DNA of 64,000 nucleotides, taken from the NCBI GenBank assembly GCA_020161935.1, contig JAIUNI010000013.1, positions 62,001 to 126,000 of the forward strand, given 5' to 3'. Below the pieces are notes generated by a model. It had not been told where the DNA came from and made no database searches. It was given only the letters and a program-made list of their open reading frames with translations. The position numbers and the translations under genes were made by a program. Below, piece by piece: positions 34,935-43,023 of this stretch. The stretch comes from Chloroflexota bacterium (GTDB lineage Bacteria; Chloroflexota; Anaerolineae; Aggregatilineales; Phototrophicaceae). Position 1 is the stretch's first letter; each line of letters opens with the position of its first letter.

Positions 34935-36020
34935 ATGAAAAAATACCGTATTGCGATTGTGGGCGCGGGTGGCATCGTCGGCGCACACATCGCGGCTATC
35001 GCGTCCCATGCTGACCGCGTGGAACTGGTCGCGCTGGTCGATATTGACCAGAACCGCGTCGAGCAAATCTGCCACGAGAACCGTATCCCGAACGCCTATA
35101 CCAGCGTCAGCGAGATGCTGGAACGCGAACGCCCCGATCTGGTGCATGTCATCACCCCCTCGGCGACGCATACCAGCCTGAGCATCCAGTGTTTGAAGGC
35201 GGGGGCATGGGTATTCTGCGAGAAGCCGTTGTGCGGCTCGCTGGCGGAGTTTGACGCGATCACCCGTGCCGAGGCGGAAACCGGACGCTACGTGAGTACC
35301 GTGTTCCAGTGGCGCTTCGGCTCGGCTGGTAAGCACCTCAAGAAGCTGATCGACACGGGCGCGTTGGGCAAGCCGCTGGTCGGCGTGTGCAATACGCTGT
35401 GGTACCGCACGCAGGACTACTACGGCCTTGCATGGCGCGGCACCTATCAAGATGCGTTCGGCGGGCCGACGGTGACGCTCGGCATTCACCTGATGGATTT
35501 GTTCCTGTGGCTGATGGGCGACTGGGAAGAAATACGGGCGATGACCGGCACCCTCGACCGTGACATCGAGGTCGAAGATGTGTCGATGGCGCTGGTACGC
35601 TTTGCCAACGGCGCGATGACCACCGTGACCAACAGCGCCCTTTCACCCCGCCAAGAGAGTTATATGCGCTTCGACTTCCAGAAGGCCAGCGTCGAATGCA
35701 CAACCTTGTACCGCTACAACAACGAACACTGGAAGATCAGCCTGCCGCCTCATGTGGATGAACCGGATACCCTCGCGCAGTGGGAAGCACTCACCGAGGA
35801 TGTACAAGGGTCGCACGAGCAGCAGCTCCGCGAGTTACTCGACTCGATGGACGCGGGACAGCGCCCATTTGTCAGCGGCAGTGAGGCGCGGCGCATCATC
35901 GAGTTTATTTCCTGCCTGTATAAATCGGCTAAAACCGGTTTGCCCGTCAAACGTGGCGACCTGACCGCCGAAGACCCCTTTTATTTTACCAACAAAGGCA
36001 TAGTTGAGGTTCCAGCATGA
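34935..36020 (+). CDS. Gfo/Idh/MocA-family oxidoreductase
   Basis: Start taken at the ATG at 34935 (MKKYRIAIVGAGGIVGAHIA) because it opens directly on the Rossmann strand; a GTG at 34896 is in frame but adds a non-conserved leader. 361 residues: GAGGIVGAH nucleotide motif, VHVITPSATHTSLSIQCLKA, WVFCEKPLCGSLAEFDAITR with the EKP lysine, and a C-terminal domain with TVTLGIHLMDLFLWLMGD. Uses NAD(P) on a sugar, inositol or sugar acid. It overlaps the next Gfo/Idh/MocA gene by four bases. Together with the OYE and DapA-like proteins it suggests multi-step handling of an uncommon uronate. Confidence 0.9.
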   Translation: MKKYRIAIVGAGGIVGAHIAAIASHADRVELVALVDIDQNRVEQICHENRIPNAYTSVSEMLERERPDLVHVITPSATHTSLSIQCLKAGAWVFCEKPLCGSLAEFDAITRAEAETGRYVSTVFQWRFGSAGKHLKKLIDTGALGKPLVGVCNTLWYRTQDYYGLAWRGTYQDAFGGPTVTLGIHLMDLFLWLMGDWEEIRAMTGTLDRDIEVEDVSMALVRFANGAMTTVTNSALSPRQESYMRFDFQKASVECTTLYRYNNEHWKISLPPHVDEPDTLAQWEALTEDVQGSHEQQLRELLDSMDAGQRPFVSGSEARRIIEFISCLYKSAKTGLPVKRGDLTAEDPFYFTNKGIVEVPA

Positions 36021-37024
36021 CACTTCGTTTCGCCGCTATCGGCCTTGCTCACTACCATATTTTTAACTTTGCTGGCGCTTTACGTGACGCAGGGGTGGAA
36101 ATCGCCCTCGTGTACGACGAACTGCCGGAAATGGTCGCCGAGTTCCAAGCAGCCTTCCCCACAGCGGTAGCTGCCCCTTCGATGGAGGCCATCCTTGAGG
36201 ACGCGAGCATCCACATCATCGGCAGCGCGGCTATCCCCAACCAACGCGCCAAAATCGGCATCCGCGCCATGCAGCACGGGAAAGACTTTATCTCGGCCAA
36301 GCCGTCCTTCACCAATATACAGGACTTGGATGAGGCGCGGCGGGTACAGGCCGAAACCGGACGCATCTACTCGGTGTTTTACGGGGAACGCTTCGGCAAC
36401 CGCGCGACGGTGAAGGCTGGCGAACTGGTACACGCGGGGGCAATCGGGCGGGTGGTGCAAACCATCGGCTTCGGCCCGCACCGCCTTTTAGGGCATACCA
36501 ACCGACCGGATTGGACGTTCGACCGCCAATTCTTCGGCGGCATCATCAACGACCTCGCCAGCCATCAGGTCGACCAATTCCTGTACTTCACGGGCAGCAC
36601 CAGCGGCGAAATCGCAACCTCGCAGGTGGGCAATTTCAAGTTCTCGCAGTTCCCGAAGATGCACGACTTCGGTGATCTGGTTGTCCGCAGCCCGACCGCG
36701 ACCGGCTACATCCGCGTCGATTGGCTGACCCCGCAGGGCTTGCCGACGTGGGGCGATGTGCGGTTGTTCATTCAAGGGACGGAAGGTTACATCGAACTGC
36801 GTAAGAATGTGGACATCAGCGGACGCGAGGGCGACAACCATCTGTTCCTCGTGGATAACAAGGGGATGCAGCACGTCGATTGTACGGATGTGGTGCTGCC
36901 CTTCGGCAAGCTGTTCGTGAATGACGTGCAGAACCGCACCGAAACAGCGATGACACAGGCGCACTGCTTCCTCGCCTCCGAGTTGGCGCTGCAAGCGGAA
37001 ATTCAGGCGTATGCGCTGACATGA
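36017..37024 (+). CDS. Gfo/Idh/MocA-family protein lacking the EKP motif
   Basis: 335 residues. Opening LRFAAIGLAHYHIFNFAGAL is a Rossmann-like start in which the usual GxGxxG is replaced by GLAHYH; DASIHIIGSAAIPNQRAKIG, then KDFISAKPSFTNIQDLDEAR, where SAKP stands in for EKP (lysine kept); the C-terminal domain has GIINDLASHQVDQFLYFTGS with conserved histidine. The lost glycine and glutamate imply altered cofactor binding or a non-redox role. It ends the tightly coupled part of the plus-strand run; the next gene starts after a repeat-bearing gap. Confidence 0.85.
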   Translation: MTLRFAAIGLAHYHIFNFAGALRDAGVEIALVYDELPEMVAEFQAAFPTAVAAPSMEAILEDASIHIIGSAAIPNQRAKIGIRAMQHGKDFISAKPSFTNIQDLDEARRVQAETGRIYSVFYGERFGNRATVKAGELVHAGAIGRVVQTIGFGPHRLLGHTNRPDWTFDRQFFGGIINDLASHQVDQFLYFTGSTSGEIATSQVGNFKFSQFPKMHDFGDLVVRSPTATGYIRVDWLTPQGLPTWGDVRLFIQGTEGYIELRKNVDISGREGDNHLFLVDNKGMQHVDCTDVVLPFGKLFVNDVQNRTETAMTQAHCFLASELALQAEIQAYALT

Positions 37025-37031
37025 TGGGGAT

Positions 37032-37162
37032 TTACCCCCACCCCAATCCTCCCCCGCAAGCGAGGGAGGGAGAAAAGGCAATCGAGGTTATCGGTGAAAC
37101 GGACAGCCTGTCTACTGTCCCTACAAACGCGCGATTGTGTAGGGACGCGAGACAGCGCGTCC
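37032..37162. repeat. Two adjacent dispersed repeats upstream of the ScyD/E-like gene
   Basis: 37032-37076 has CCCCCACCCC and GCGAGGGAGGGAG arms; 37100-37162 is a composite CCCTAC repeat (GGACAGCCTGTCTACTGTCC then GTAGGGACGCGAGACAGCGC). The open frame of the next gene runs through both, but the coding start lies beyond them. Confidence 0.7.
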
Positions 37163-37191
37163 GCTTATCAACCTTAAAACTCTTACGCAAA

Positions 37192-38313
37192 ATGGTGAGC
37201 GTTTTCCTCCTGTCTCTCTTATTCCTCACCCTACAACCCGCCCACGCCCAACCCTACACTATTGAGGTAGTGGCGAGCGGCTTACAGAACCCGCGCGGCG
37301 TGGCATTCCTGCCGGATGGGCGGATGCTGCTGGCGGAGGCGGGAACAGGCTACGACTCCGGCGACCCTGCCGACTATACCGGCAAGTTGAGCGTGCTGAC
37401 CGACCACAACGGTGACGGGGATTACGACGACGCGGACGAGCGCACGGCGATTATCGAACAGCAGCCGGGGTATAACATCCTCTACCAGTTCAACCCGGGG
37501 CGGGATGAGATCGTGGGCATGGGGGATGTGCTGGCGCTGCCGGATGGACGGAGCTTTTACACGCTGGATGACCACTTCGAAACGCTGTCGGTGAATGAGG
37601 TCACGCCGGAGTTGAAGCGCAAAGGCTACTTCTACCTGAGTGACAGCACGCTCAACGCGCTGGCCTACGACCCGAATACCAAGCGAATGTACGTGGCGGA
37701 AAGTACCAGCAACCTGCTGACGGTACTCTCTCCGAATGGCGACGACCGGACGCTGGTGACATTCGATCTGCTGGCGCACGACCAGCAGCCAGTTCCGGCA
37801 GGGCTGGCGGTTGACCCACTGACAGGCGATGTGCTGGTGGCGTTGTTCTCCGGTCAGTTGTGGAGCTACTACGGCGAAATTCTATCGTTCATGCCGGGGG
37901 ACGCGAAGGTGGTGCGGGTGAACCCCCAAACCGGCGCGGTTACAGATGCCATTACCAACCTGACAACCGCGATAGACGTGGCGGTTGATGAGGCGGGCAA
38001 CATCTACGTGGTGGAGATGACGACCGAGTGGCCGACCCCGACAATGAACCATAAGTTCGAGTTATATAGCCCGGACGCGCCACCGGACGCAGGTGGTTAT
38101 GCCCGATATACCGGACGAGTCAGCCGGTATCCGGCGGGTGGCGGCGAGGCAGTGATCCTAGCAGAGGATTTGGACGCACCGACCAACCTGACCTACCACG
38201 AAGGGGCGCTGTATGTCTCGGTGGGGCAAGGGACACCCAACCGGCCAATTTGGGTGAAGGGCGAACGCCGAACGATCAGCGGGACGGTGGTGAAAATTAC
38301 CCTGCCGACTTGA
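37192..38313 (+). CDS. ScyD/ScyE-like secreted beta-propeller protein
   Basis: The ATG at 37192 opens a signal peptide (MVSVFLLSLLFLTLQPAHAQ), and upstream sequence in the same frame is dispersed repeat, so I start here. The mature part (about 354 residues) has YTIEVVASGLQNPRGVAFLP and NALAYDPNTKRMYVAESTSN, PAGLAVDPLTGDVLVALFSG, ATDVAVD-like TTAIDVAVDEAGNIYVVEMT and GRVSRYPAGGGEAVILAEDL, i.e. an NHL/SMP-30-like propeller of the kind annotated ScyD/ScyE after the cyanobacterial scytonemin cluster. Acidic loops (HNGDGDYDDADE) look calcium-binding. No scytonemin genes are present; its role here is unknown. Confidence 0.8.
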   Translation: MVSVFLLSLLFLTLQPAHAQPYTIEVVASGLQNPRGVAFLPDGRMLLAEAGTGYDSGDPADYTGKLSVLTDHNGDGDYDDADERTAIIEQQPGYNILYQFNPGRDEIVGMGDVLALPDGRSFYTLDDHFETLSVNEVTPELKRKGYFYLSDSTLNALAYDPNTKRMYVAESTSNLLTVLSPNGDDRTLVTFDLLAHDQQPVPAGLAVDPLTGDVLVALFSGQLWSYYGEILSFMPGDAKVVRVNPQTGAVTDAITNLTTAIDVAVDEAGNIYVVEMTTEWPTPTMNHKFELYSPDAPPDAGGYARYTGRVSRYPAGGGEAVILAEDLDAPTNLTYHEGALYVSVGQGTPNRPIWVKGERRTISGTVVKITLPT

Positions 38314-38348
38314 AACTTATAGGCTTTCATTGACAAAGGATATTCTTA

Positions 38349-38540
38349 ATGGACATGCGCGACCCCTCCCGCCCTGACCGCGTGAAAACCTTTACGACCG
38401 CCGAACTAGGCGACGAGTTGTTGATCCGAACGGTGTTCGTAGACGGCGAACTGACGCTGACCTACAGCCACATCGACCGCGTGATGGCGCACGTCCGTCT
38501 GCTGGATGCCTTCAACCCGATTCGGGCGGATTTTCTGTAG
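38349..38540 (+). CDS. Short conserved-looking hypothetical protein
   Basis: 63 residues: MDMRDPSRPDRVKTFTTAEL, then LLIRTVFVDGELTLTYSHID and HVRLLDAFNPIRADFL. It starts 35 bases after the ScyD/E-like stop on the same strand with AAAGGA before the ATG, has balanced chromosomal codon use, and ends before the repeat region. No family recognised; it may be a small soluble protein or a chance ORF. Confidence 0.4.
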   Translation: MDMRDPSRPDRVKTFTTAELGDELLIRTVFVDGELTLTYSHIDRVMAHVRLLDAFNPIRADFL

Positions 38541-38638
38541 GAGCAGTTAAAAGTTTTAAGTGAAACGTTAAAGGCTAGTGGCGGATTTGTCGGCGAAGTC
38601 GTCGATGGCGGCGACGACAAATGCTTGTTAAAACGCCA

Positions 38639-39300
38639 TAAAAGTTGAAAATATTGCGAATATTGCAATTGTGATTCTCATTATTCTCAACATTTGACCG
38701 AGCCATGATGCTGTTGCTGTTGTTGATGCTGTTGAGAATCGGGCGTTTTATGTCGCGAATGTCGTCAGTGTCGTCAGTGTCGGTGTTGTCAGTTGGCAAA
38801 TTGCCGGAGGATAATCCCGCAAGGGGACTATAGCAACGTTTGCTGCAAAAGGCAGTCTTTAGTCGACAGTCAACAGGTGACAGTCAAATGCACAAAATGC
38901 GGAACAAGCGGCAGAGGCGGCACGACGAGTCATCAGTCGATAGTCTACAGATGACAGTCAAAGACGAATACGAGTCACCAAGTAGGCCAAGATAAGACCG
39001 AGAGCGCCAAGGGGATGCGGTTGTTAAGGTGCGTGTGGAGACCCCATCCCCAGCCCACATCAGCACGTTCGCAGGCTCACTCCGCTGATAGCCGTAGTAA
39101 CAGGGAGGGGACAGGTTCGCCTCTATAAACAGGATAGCAGAGGTTGAGGGCGAAAGGGTGAACATTTGTCAGAACATTTGGTCACTTTTAAGCGGTGTTG
39201 GCGCTAACTTTGCAGGGGAGCGCGATTGTTAAGACGGTTGGTGGATGGTTGGTAAACGGTTTGTGGCACAAACGGAAAGTAAACTTTGTTTATAATAAGT
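38639..39300. repeat. Long noncoding dispersed repeat, copy B
   Basis: Collinear with 11389-12195: TAAAAGTTGAAAAT (38639), ATGCTGTTGCTG...GATGCTGTTGAGAATC (38706-38740), GTCGTCAGTGTCG and GTCAGTTGGCAAATT (38763-38803), GCAACGTTTGCTGCAAAA (38833), CACAAAATGCGGAACAAGC (38890), GTTGTTAAGGTGCGTGTGG (39020), GGGTGAACATTTGTCAGAAC (39155) and GTTGGTGGATGGTT (39238). A nested-hairpin repeat (39040-39117) has been inserted in it. With neighbouring repeats it makes 38541-39632 free of genes. Confidence 0.75.
39040..39117. repeat. Nested-hairpin repeat (ACGTTCGCAGGCTCACTCC core), intergenic copy
   Basis: ACCCCATCCCC and CAGGGAGGGG outer arms; core at 39065-39083 flanked by perfectly complementary ATCAGC (39059-39064) and GCTGAT (39084-39089). 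Reverse reading gives GYQRSEPANVLMW, matching the peptide inserted in the YfhO gene. Confidence 0.75.
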
Positions 39301-39345
39301 CGGTTGGGGCTGACCAATATGCCTTCAACGGAAATGCAAATACAG

Positions 39346-39605
39346 TTGAACCGCAGAGACGCAGAGAATACAAGAGTTTAACCGTCAAGTCGCCAAGAAC
39401 GCCAAGATCAAGGCGGAGGAGTAGAAGGTGTGAGGTTGCGCCGCATGAGGCTAAAGCCGTCATGCTGATCACCAGACAAGTCTGCTAAAGCGACTTCAAA
39501 AGCTGAGGATCAGCGTTTCAATTATTTACCATGCTAATTCGTAAATCACCATAAGCCATCCTGCTAACCATAAGACAAGTCCACTGAAGGGACTTCACGG
39601 TCAAA
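39346..39605. repeat. CCGCCAAG repeat copy 2 plus GGCTAAAGCC/GACAAGTC repeats
   Basis: 39346-39410 has GAACCGCAGAGACGCAGAG and AACCGTCAAGTCGCCAAGAA followed by CGCCAAGATCAAG. 39433-39500 has CGCATGAGGCTAAAGCC and AGACAAGTCTGCTAAAGCG; 39548-39600 repeats it as AAGCCATCCTGCTAACC and GACAAGTCCACTGAAGGGAC. They abut the 5'-truncated RHS gene, as copy 1 abuts the other RHS remnant. Confidence 0.65.
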
Positions 39606-39710
39606 TGTGTTTGTGTGTGCAAGCAGTAGTGAACCAACTACACCTACAACGCTGCCAACCAGCTTGTCAGTGATGGCACGAATACGCTGACTTACGACAA
39701 CAACGGCAAC

Positions 39711-41252
39711 ATGAGTAGCGATGGTGTGAACAGCTACACATGGGATAGAGCTAATCGCTTGCTGTCAATGGGTGGTGTGGATTATCAGTACGACGGGCAA
39801 GGCCGCCGAGTGCAGCAAACCGTCAGCAGCACAGTTACCAAATACCTGCTAGACATTCAGCCGGGGTTAAGTGTCGTGTTGAGCGAAACCACTGGCTCAG
39901 ATGTGGTTCGCAACGTCCACGCGCCAAAAGGTATTCACGCTCGGAAGGATGCTTCTAGCAACTGGCATTGGCTAATGCAAGACGGTTTGGGCAGTGTAAG
40001 GGCTGAGGTCAGCAATAGTATTACGCTTGAAGGCTCACAGAACTTTGCGCCTTACGGCAGTTCTGTGGACGCATTAGGCGACTTCGGCACATATGGCTTT
40101 ACAGGTGAGCCGACAGATGCAAACGGTTTAGTCTATGATCGGGCAAGATACTATGTTCCAAGTATTGGGATGTTTGCTTCGCTTGATCCTTTTGAGGGCA
40201 TTAAAGATGAACCAATGTCAATTAATGGGTATAGCTACGTACATGGGAACCCTGTCAATTGGACTGACCCTGATGGTAAATTCCCTACTATATTTGGGGG
40301 TGCGTTTATTGGAGCAATAGCCGGAGCAGTCACCGGTGGGATTATGTATGGCTTGGCTACCTCTGGTGCTTGTGGTGATAATCTCAAGAAACAAATGGAA
40401 TGTGCTGGGCTTGGTAATGCCATATTATCAGGTGCGGTCATGGGAGCAATTACAGGGGCATTGATAGGCGCATTTGGCCCAGCAGCGGCTGGGATATCAA
40501 GCCTTATTGGGTTCGGAACATCAGTCTATGATGCGCGTGTCAATGGATTGAATATATGCAATGGGATTGGTATTGTATCCTCCATTATAGGTGGATTTAC
40601 TAGTACAGGTTCGTTTCAGAAGCCATCATTTGGACCAGGGAGTATATTACAACCAGTTGGAGGATATCCTTACGGTGGTATAACAATACCCGGTATTACT
40701 TGGTCTCCTCCGATTGCTTTTCCTGCACCAATTGTAGTTGGCCCATCTGTTGTCGGTGTCGTTGTTGGTGGGGGAAATATAATGTATTCCTCTGATACCA
40801 ACTTTAGAGGTGATACCTATAGTCAGTCCCCAGATGGTAAATACCGAAAGATATATGTAACTGGTAAGGATGGTAATATTGGACAGGATATGGCTGAGTT
40901 TGACAACATAGATACGAATGGTCAGGGGCAGTTTACTGAAGATAAAACTGGGTTTGGACTCCGAGACCCAGACGGTCAGACCAATTGGCTAAAAGTAAAC
41001 GATTGGATTCAAAAATTTATAATTCACGAGACTTCACAGCAGATTCATGCTTTGCAAAATGGCTTAGATACTAGACCTTTCTCAGGTGAAAGGTTGCCAA
41101 GATTGGATTGGTTCAGAAATATTAAGAACTTCATCTTTGAGATTGATGTAGTTAAAAATGATCCAGAACTTAGATTGTATATAGATGATAATGGAGTTAA
41201 AAACCTCAGGGATACTTTTGGCAACCAAGGTTATAACTTCCGAATAAAATAA
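39711..41252 (+). CDS. RHS-repeat core protein with large variable C-terminal tip (5'-truncated; candidate polymorphic toxin)
   Basis: 513 residues from the ATG at 39711, but RHS coding similarity (YTYNAANQLVSDGTNTLTYD) already starts at 39633 just after a TGA, so the original long 5' part is missing. Residues 1-180 are RHS repeats and the core YDRARYYVPSIGMFASLDPF ... NGYSYVHGNPVNWTDPDGK. The tip (about 330 residues) first has glycine-rich hydrophobic stretches (GGAFIGAIAGAVTGGIMYGL, AILSGAVMGAITGALIGAFG) that look membrane-inserting, then a soluble end (GKYRKIYVTGKDGNIGQ, KFIIHETSQQIHALQNGLDT, VKNLRDTFGNQGYNFRIK) of no family I recognise. The tip is AT-rich compared with the core, as expected for exchanged toxin ends. 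Followed by a small acidic ORF. Whether it is expressed without its 5' end is doubtful. Confidence 0.75.
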   Translation: MSSDGVNSYTWDRANRLLSMGGVDYQYDGQGRRVQQTVSSTVTKYLLDIQPGLSVVLSETTGSDVVRNVHAPKGIHARKDASSNWHWLMQDGLGSVRAEVSNSITLEGSQNFAPYGSSVDALGDFGTYGFTGEPTDANGLVYDRARYYVPSIGMFASLDPFEGIKDEPMSINGYSYVHGNPVNWTDPDGKFPTIFGGAFIGAIAGAVTGGIMYGLATSGACGDNLKKQMECAGLGNAILSGAVMGAITGALIGAFGPAAAGISSLIGFGTSVYDARVNGLNICNGIGIVSSIIGGFTSTGSFQKPSFGPGSILQPVGGYPYGGITIPGITWSPPIAFPAPIVVGPSVVGVVVGGGNIMYSSDTNFRGDTYSQSPDGKYRKIYVTGKDGNIGQDMAEFDNIDTNGQGQFTEDKTGFGLRDPDGQTNWLKVNDWIQKFIIHETSQQIHALQNGLDTRPFSGERLPRLDWFRNIKNFIFEIDVVKNDPELRLYIDDNGVKNLRDTFGNQGYNFRIK

Positions 41253-41348
41253 TTAAGAATTGGAGTACTTTAACAAGATGTTGAACCTTAATTTTACAAT
41301 TCTGTATTAGTCTCATATACGTATCAATCTGTTAAAAGGGGAATAGCT

Positions 41349-41711
41349 ATGGGAATGAAGGTATATGTATACAAAAAAAATATTGAAACTGGCGAATGGG
41401 GTGGGACTCTAGATTCTGAGATAGGCGATAGTTTAGCAGGCCCAGAATCTACAAGGACTGAGCTATGGGGATTGGAAATTATAAACTTACTAGGTTTAAA
41501 GTTGTTACCTACCCTTACACATAAGAATATTGAAGTAGAAGGAAGTCAAATGCTTGAATTGGAGGCAGAAGTAAATACAGTACAAGATAACGTAGCGCTT
41601 ATTGCTTCAAATGCTCTTATTGATGAATACTCAATTCTGGCAATTACGCGAAATATCTTGAAAGCAATTGATCGCGCAAAGAAAATTGAAGGAGGTGTTG
41701 TAATTTGGTGA
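41349..41711 (+). CDS. Small acidic protein downstream of RHS tip (candidate immunity protein)
   Basis: 120 residues, no family recognised. It starts 96 bases after the RHS stop with AAAAGGGGAA before the ATG, shares the AT-rich composition of the RHS tip, and is acidic overall. Segments: MGMKVYVYKKNIETGEWGGT, LWGLEIINLLGLKLLPTLTH, SQMLELEAEVNTVQDNVALI, and a C-terminal helix RNILKAIDRAKKIEGGVVIW. No signal peptide. Position, size, charge and composition are those usual for immunity genes of polymorphic toxins; that is an inference from context only. Confidence 0.6.
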   Translation: MGMKVYVYKKNIETGEWGGTLDSEIGDSLAGPESTRTELWGLEIINLLGLKLLPTLTHKNIEVEGSQMLELEAEVNTVQDNVALIASNALIDEYSILAITRNILKAIDRAKKIEGGVVIW

Positions 41712-41813
41712 ACGGTGTAGAGGGAGAAATATTCAACCACCTTTCGCCTTGTCCTTCCTCTAACCTGCCCCTTAGATCAGCCTAACTCACTCGGAAGAGC
41801 CTGCACACCGTAT

Positions 41814-41932
41814 GCTCTTTCATTTTCGGCCTCAATCAAGTCGTTTGTACTTAGCGACTAGAAGGCGAGAGGTGCAGCTACAGCAAAGCGGGTCGGTGTT
41901 GTGAGGGTTGGGAGGATTTTCGCGGGTAGGGT
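41814..41932 (+). repeat. TA-flanking direct repeat, copy 1
   Basis: GCTCTTTCATTTTCGGCCTC then AATCAAGTCGTTTGTACTTA, GCGACTAGAAGGCGAGAGGT and later GGGTCGGTGTTGTGAGGGTT and TCGCGGGTAGGG. Copies 2 and 3 are at 42578-42686 and 43292-43366 in the same orientation, on either side of each toxin-antitoxin pair. Confidence 0.75.
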
Positions 41933-41979
41933 GGGCATGTGGGCGGAAGATGCGTCCATATATTGCCGGACTGTAGCGA

Positions 41980-42249
41980 TTAGCGTTGATTTAGCAGCTT
42001 TTCATACTCGGTATGGTTGCCAATCCAGAACCACACGTAAGCATCCTCATCAATGAAGCAAACAGCACGGTACTTGATACTAATACGCGCGGAGTACCAA
42101 ACGGGATCGCCACTAACAGGCTTAAAATTGAGGCCGGGATGATCGGGGTTTACTTCAAATTGCTCATAGGCTTTATCCGCCTGTTTTTGTACAGCAGTCG
42201 GAAGCGCCGCATACAAGTCATAGAATTGTCCTGTGCGTTTGGATTTCAC
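41980..42249 (-). CDS. ParE/RelE-like type II toxin
   Basis: 89 residues with the RelE/ParE fold pattern: KRTGQFYDLYAALPTAVQKQ and ADKAYEQFEVNPDHPGLNFK form the two N-terminal helices, then VWYSARISIKYRAVCFIDED and YVWFWIGNHTEYEKLLNQR the beta-sheet with the conserved R-x-S-x-x-Y-R and the terminal WIGNHxEY. Such toxins cut ribosome-bound mRNA or poison gyrase; the missing canonical catalytic His/Arg pair of RelE makes the exact target open. It overlaps its antitoxin by four bases (ATGA), antitoxin first. Confidence 0.82.
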   Translation of the reverse strand: MKSKRTGQFYDLYAALPTAVQKQADKAYEQFEVNPDHPGLNFKPVSGDPVWYSARISIKYRAVCFIDEDAYVWFWIGNHTEYEKLLNQR

Positions 42250-42521
42250 GATTTATGAAGGTCTAAATCCTCAGTCAACCCAGCGCGATGTTCTTTGAGG
42301 GCTTGCTTTGCCATTTTATCAAGGGGCGCGGTTGACCGAGCAAAAAGCGCATCCCATAGCTGGTCGCTCAAGTTTACCAGTTCTCTAAGCGTTTCGGGAA
42401 GTGCAAGCGCTAAGTTATCAATGCCCTTCTCAGCCGCAAACGCCTCTAAGAGTTCGTATTGTTCATCAGTTAGTGTCACTGTAAGCTGATGCTCGTGAAT
42501 GGCAGTTTTAGGTGTATTCAT
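42246..42521 (-). CDS. Antitoxin of the ParE/RelE-like module
   Basis: 91 residues, the partner of the toxin at 41980-42249 and its first-transcribed gene. IHEHQLTVTLTDEQYELLEA looks like a ribbon-helix-helix-type opening (short strand, then helix); ETLRELVNLSDQLWDALFAR follows and the C-terminus KALKEHRAGLTEDLDLHK is charged and probably disordered until it wraps the toxin. No other family was recognised. A short A/T-rich segment upstream (TAACACAACATTTGTTATTATGA at 42552-42574, written in parts TAACACAACA and TTGTTATTA) may be its autoregulated promoter. Confidence 0.75.
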   Translation of the reverse strand: MNTPKTAIHEHQLTVTLTDEQYELLEAFAAEKGIDNLALALPETLRELVNLSDQLWDALFARSTAPLDKMAKQALKEHRAGLTEDLDLHKS

Positions 42522-42577
42522 AATGCCTCTTGAGACTCACTTACGGCCATTGTAACACAACATTTGTTATTATGACT

Positions 42578-42686
42578 CGGCCTCAACTCAAGTCGTTCGT
42601 GAAGCGCGACTAGAAGGCGAGCGGTGGAGGAAGCTAGGGCAAATCAGGTCGGTGGTGTGAGGGGTGGGGGATTGTCGCGGGTAGGG
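42578..42686 (+). repeat. TA-flanking direct repeat, copy 2
   Basis: CGGCCTCAACTCAAGTCGTT, GAAGCGCGACTAGAAGGCGA, GCGGTGGAGG, then CAGGTCGGTGGTGTGAGGGG and TCGCGGGTAGGG. It lies between the two toxin-antitoxin operons and is followed by a CACCCTAGCCCTCCCC / GGGAGGG palindrome at 42704-42738. Confidence 0.78.
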
Positions 42687-42801
42687 TTGGGATTGGGGCG
42701 ACCCCACCCTAGCCCTCCCCGTAGTAACAGGGAGGGAATCATACGGGGAAACGCGCAAAAAGGTGGGTTGTGGGGCGGGAGAGAGCCTGTGGGGATGCAG
42801 G

Positions 42802-43023
42802 CTAAAGCAGTTCAACGAACTCGTCAACCGTCAGCCCTGCTTGGCGGATGATGGATCGGAGTGTTCCGGGTTTTACTTCCTTGTGCAAAGGAACAACGGC
42901 AGCCGCATAAGGGTTATCTCGCTGCATAAAGACGTGATCGCCTTTGATGCGGCGCTCGTAAAAACCTGCACGTTCTAGCGCACGAATACACTCACGACCT
43001 GAAATATGGGGCAGTTTGGTCAC
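42802..43023 (-). CDS. hicA: HicA-family mRNA interferase toxin
   Basis: 73 residues, dsRBD-like HicA fold: MTKLPHISGRECIRALERAG, FYERRIKGDHVFMQRDNPYA with the catalytic histidine in GDHVFM (the family's G-S/D-H-x-x), AAVVPLHKEVKPGTLRSIIR and QAGLTVDEFVELL. HicA cleaves mRNA; HicB blocks it. It overlaps the hicB stop by four bases, with the antitoxin first in the transcript. Confidence 0.9.
   Translation of the reverse strand: MTKLPHISGRECIRALERAGFYERRIKGDHVFMQRDNPYAAAVVPLHKEVKPGTLRSIIRQAGLTVDEFVELL

Noticed and set aside
37021..37191. Upstream start for the ScyD/E-like gene
   Set aside because: The extra residues (HPNPPPQAREGE and following) are translated dispersed repeats; a signal peptide begins at 37192.
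38575..38799. Minus-strand ORF rich in Asn/Asp/Ile, and a possible CRISPR-like tandem array in the GTCGTCAGTGTCGTCAGTGTC stretch
   Set aside because: The ORF is the noncoding long repeat read through; the tandem units are about 9 bp, with no spacer-repeat structure.
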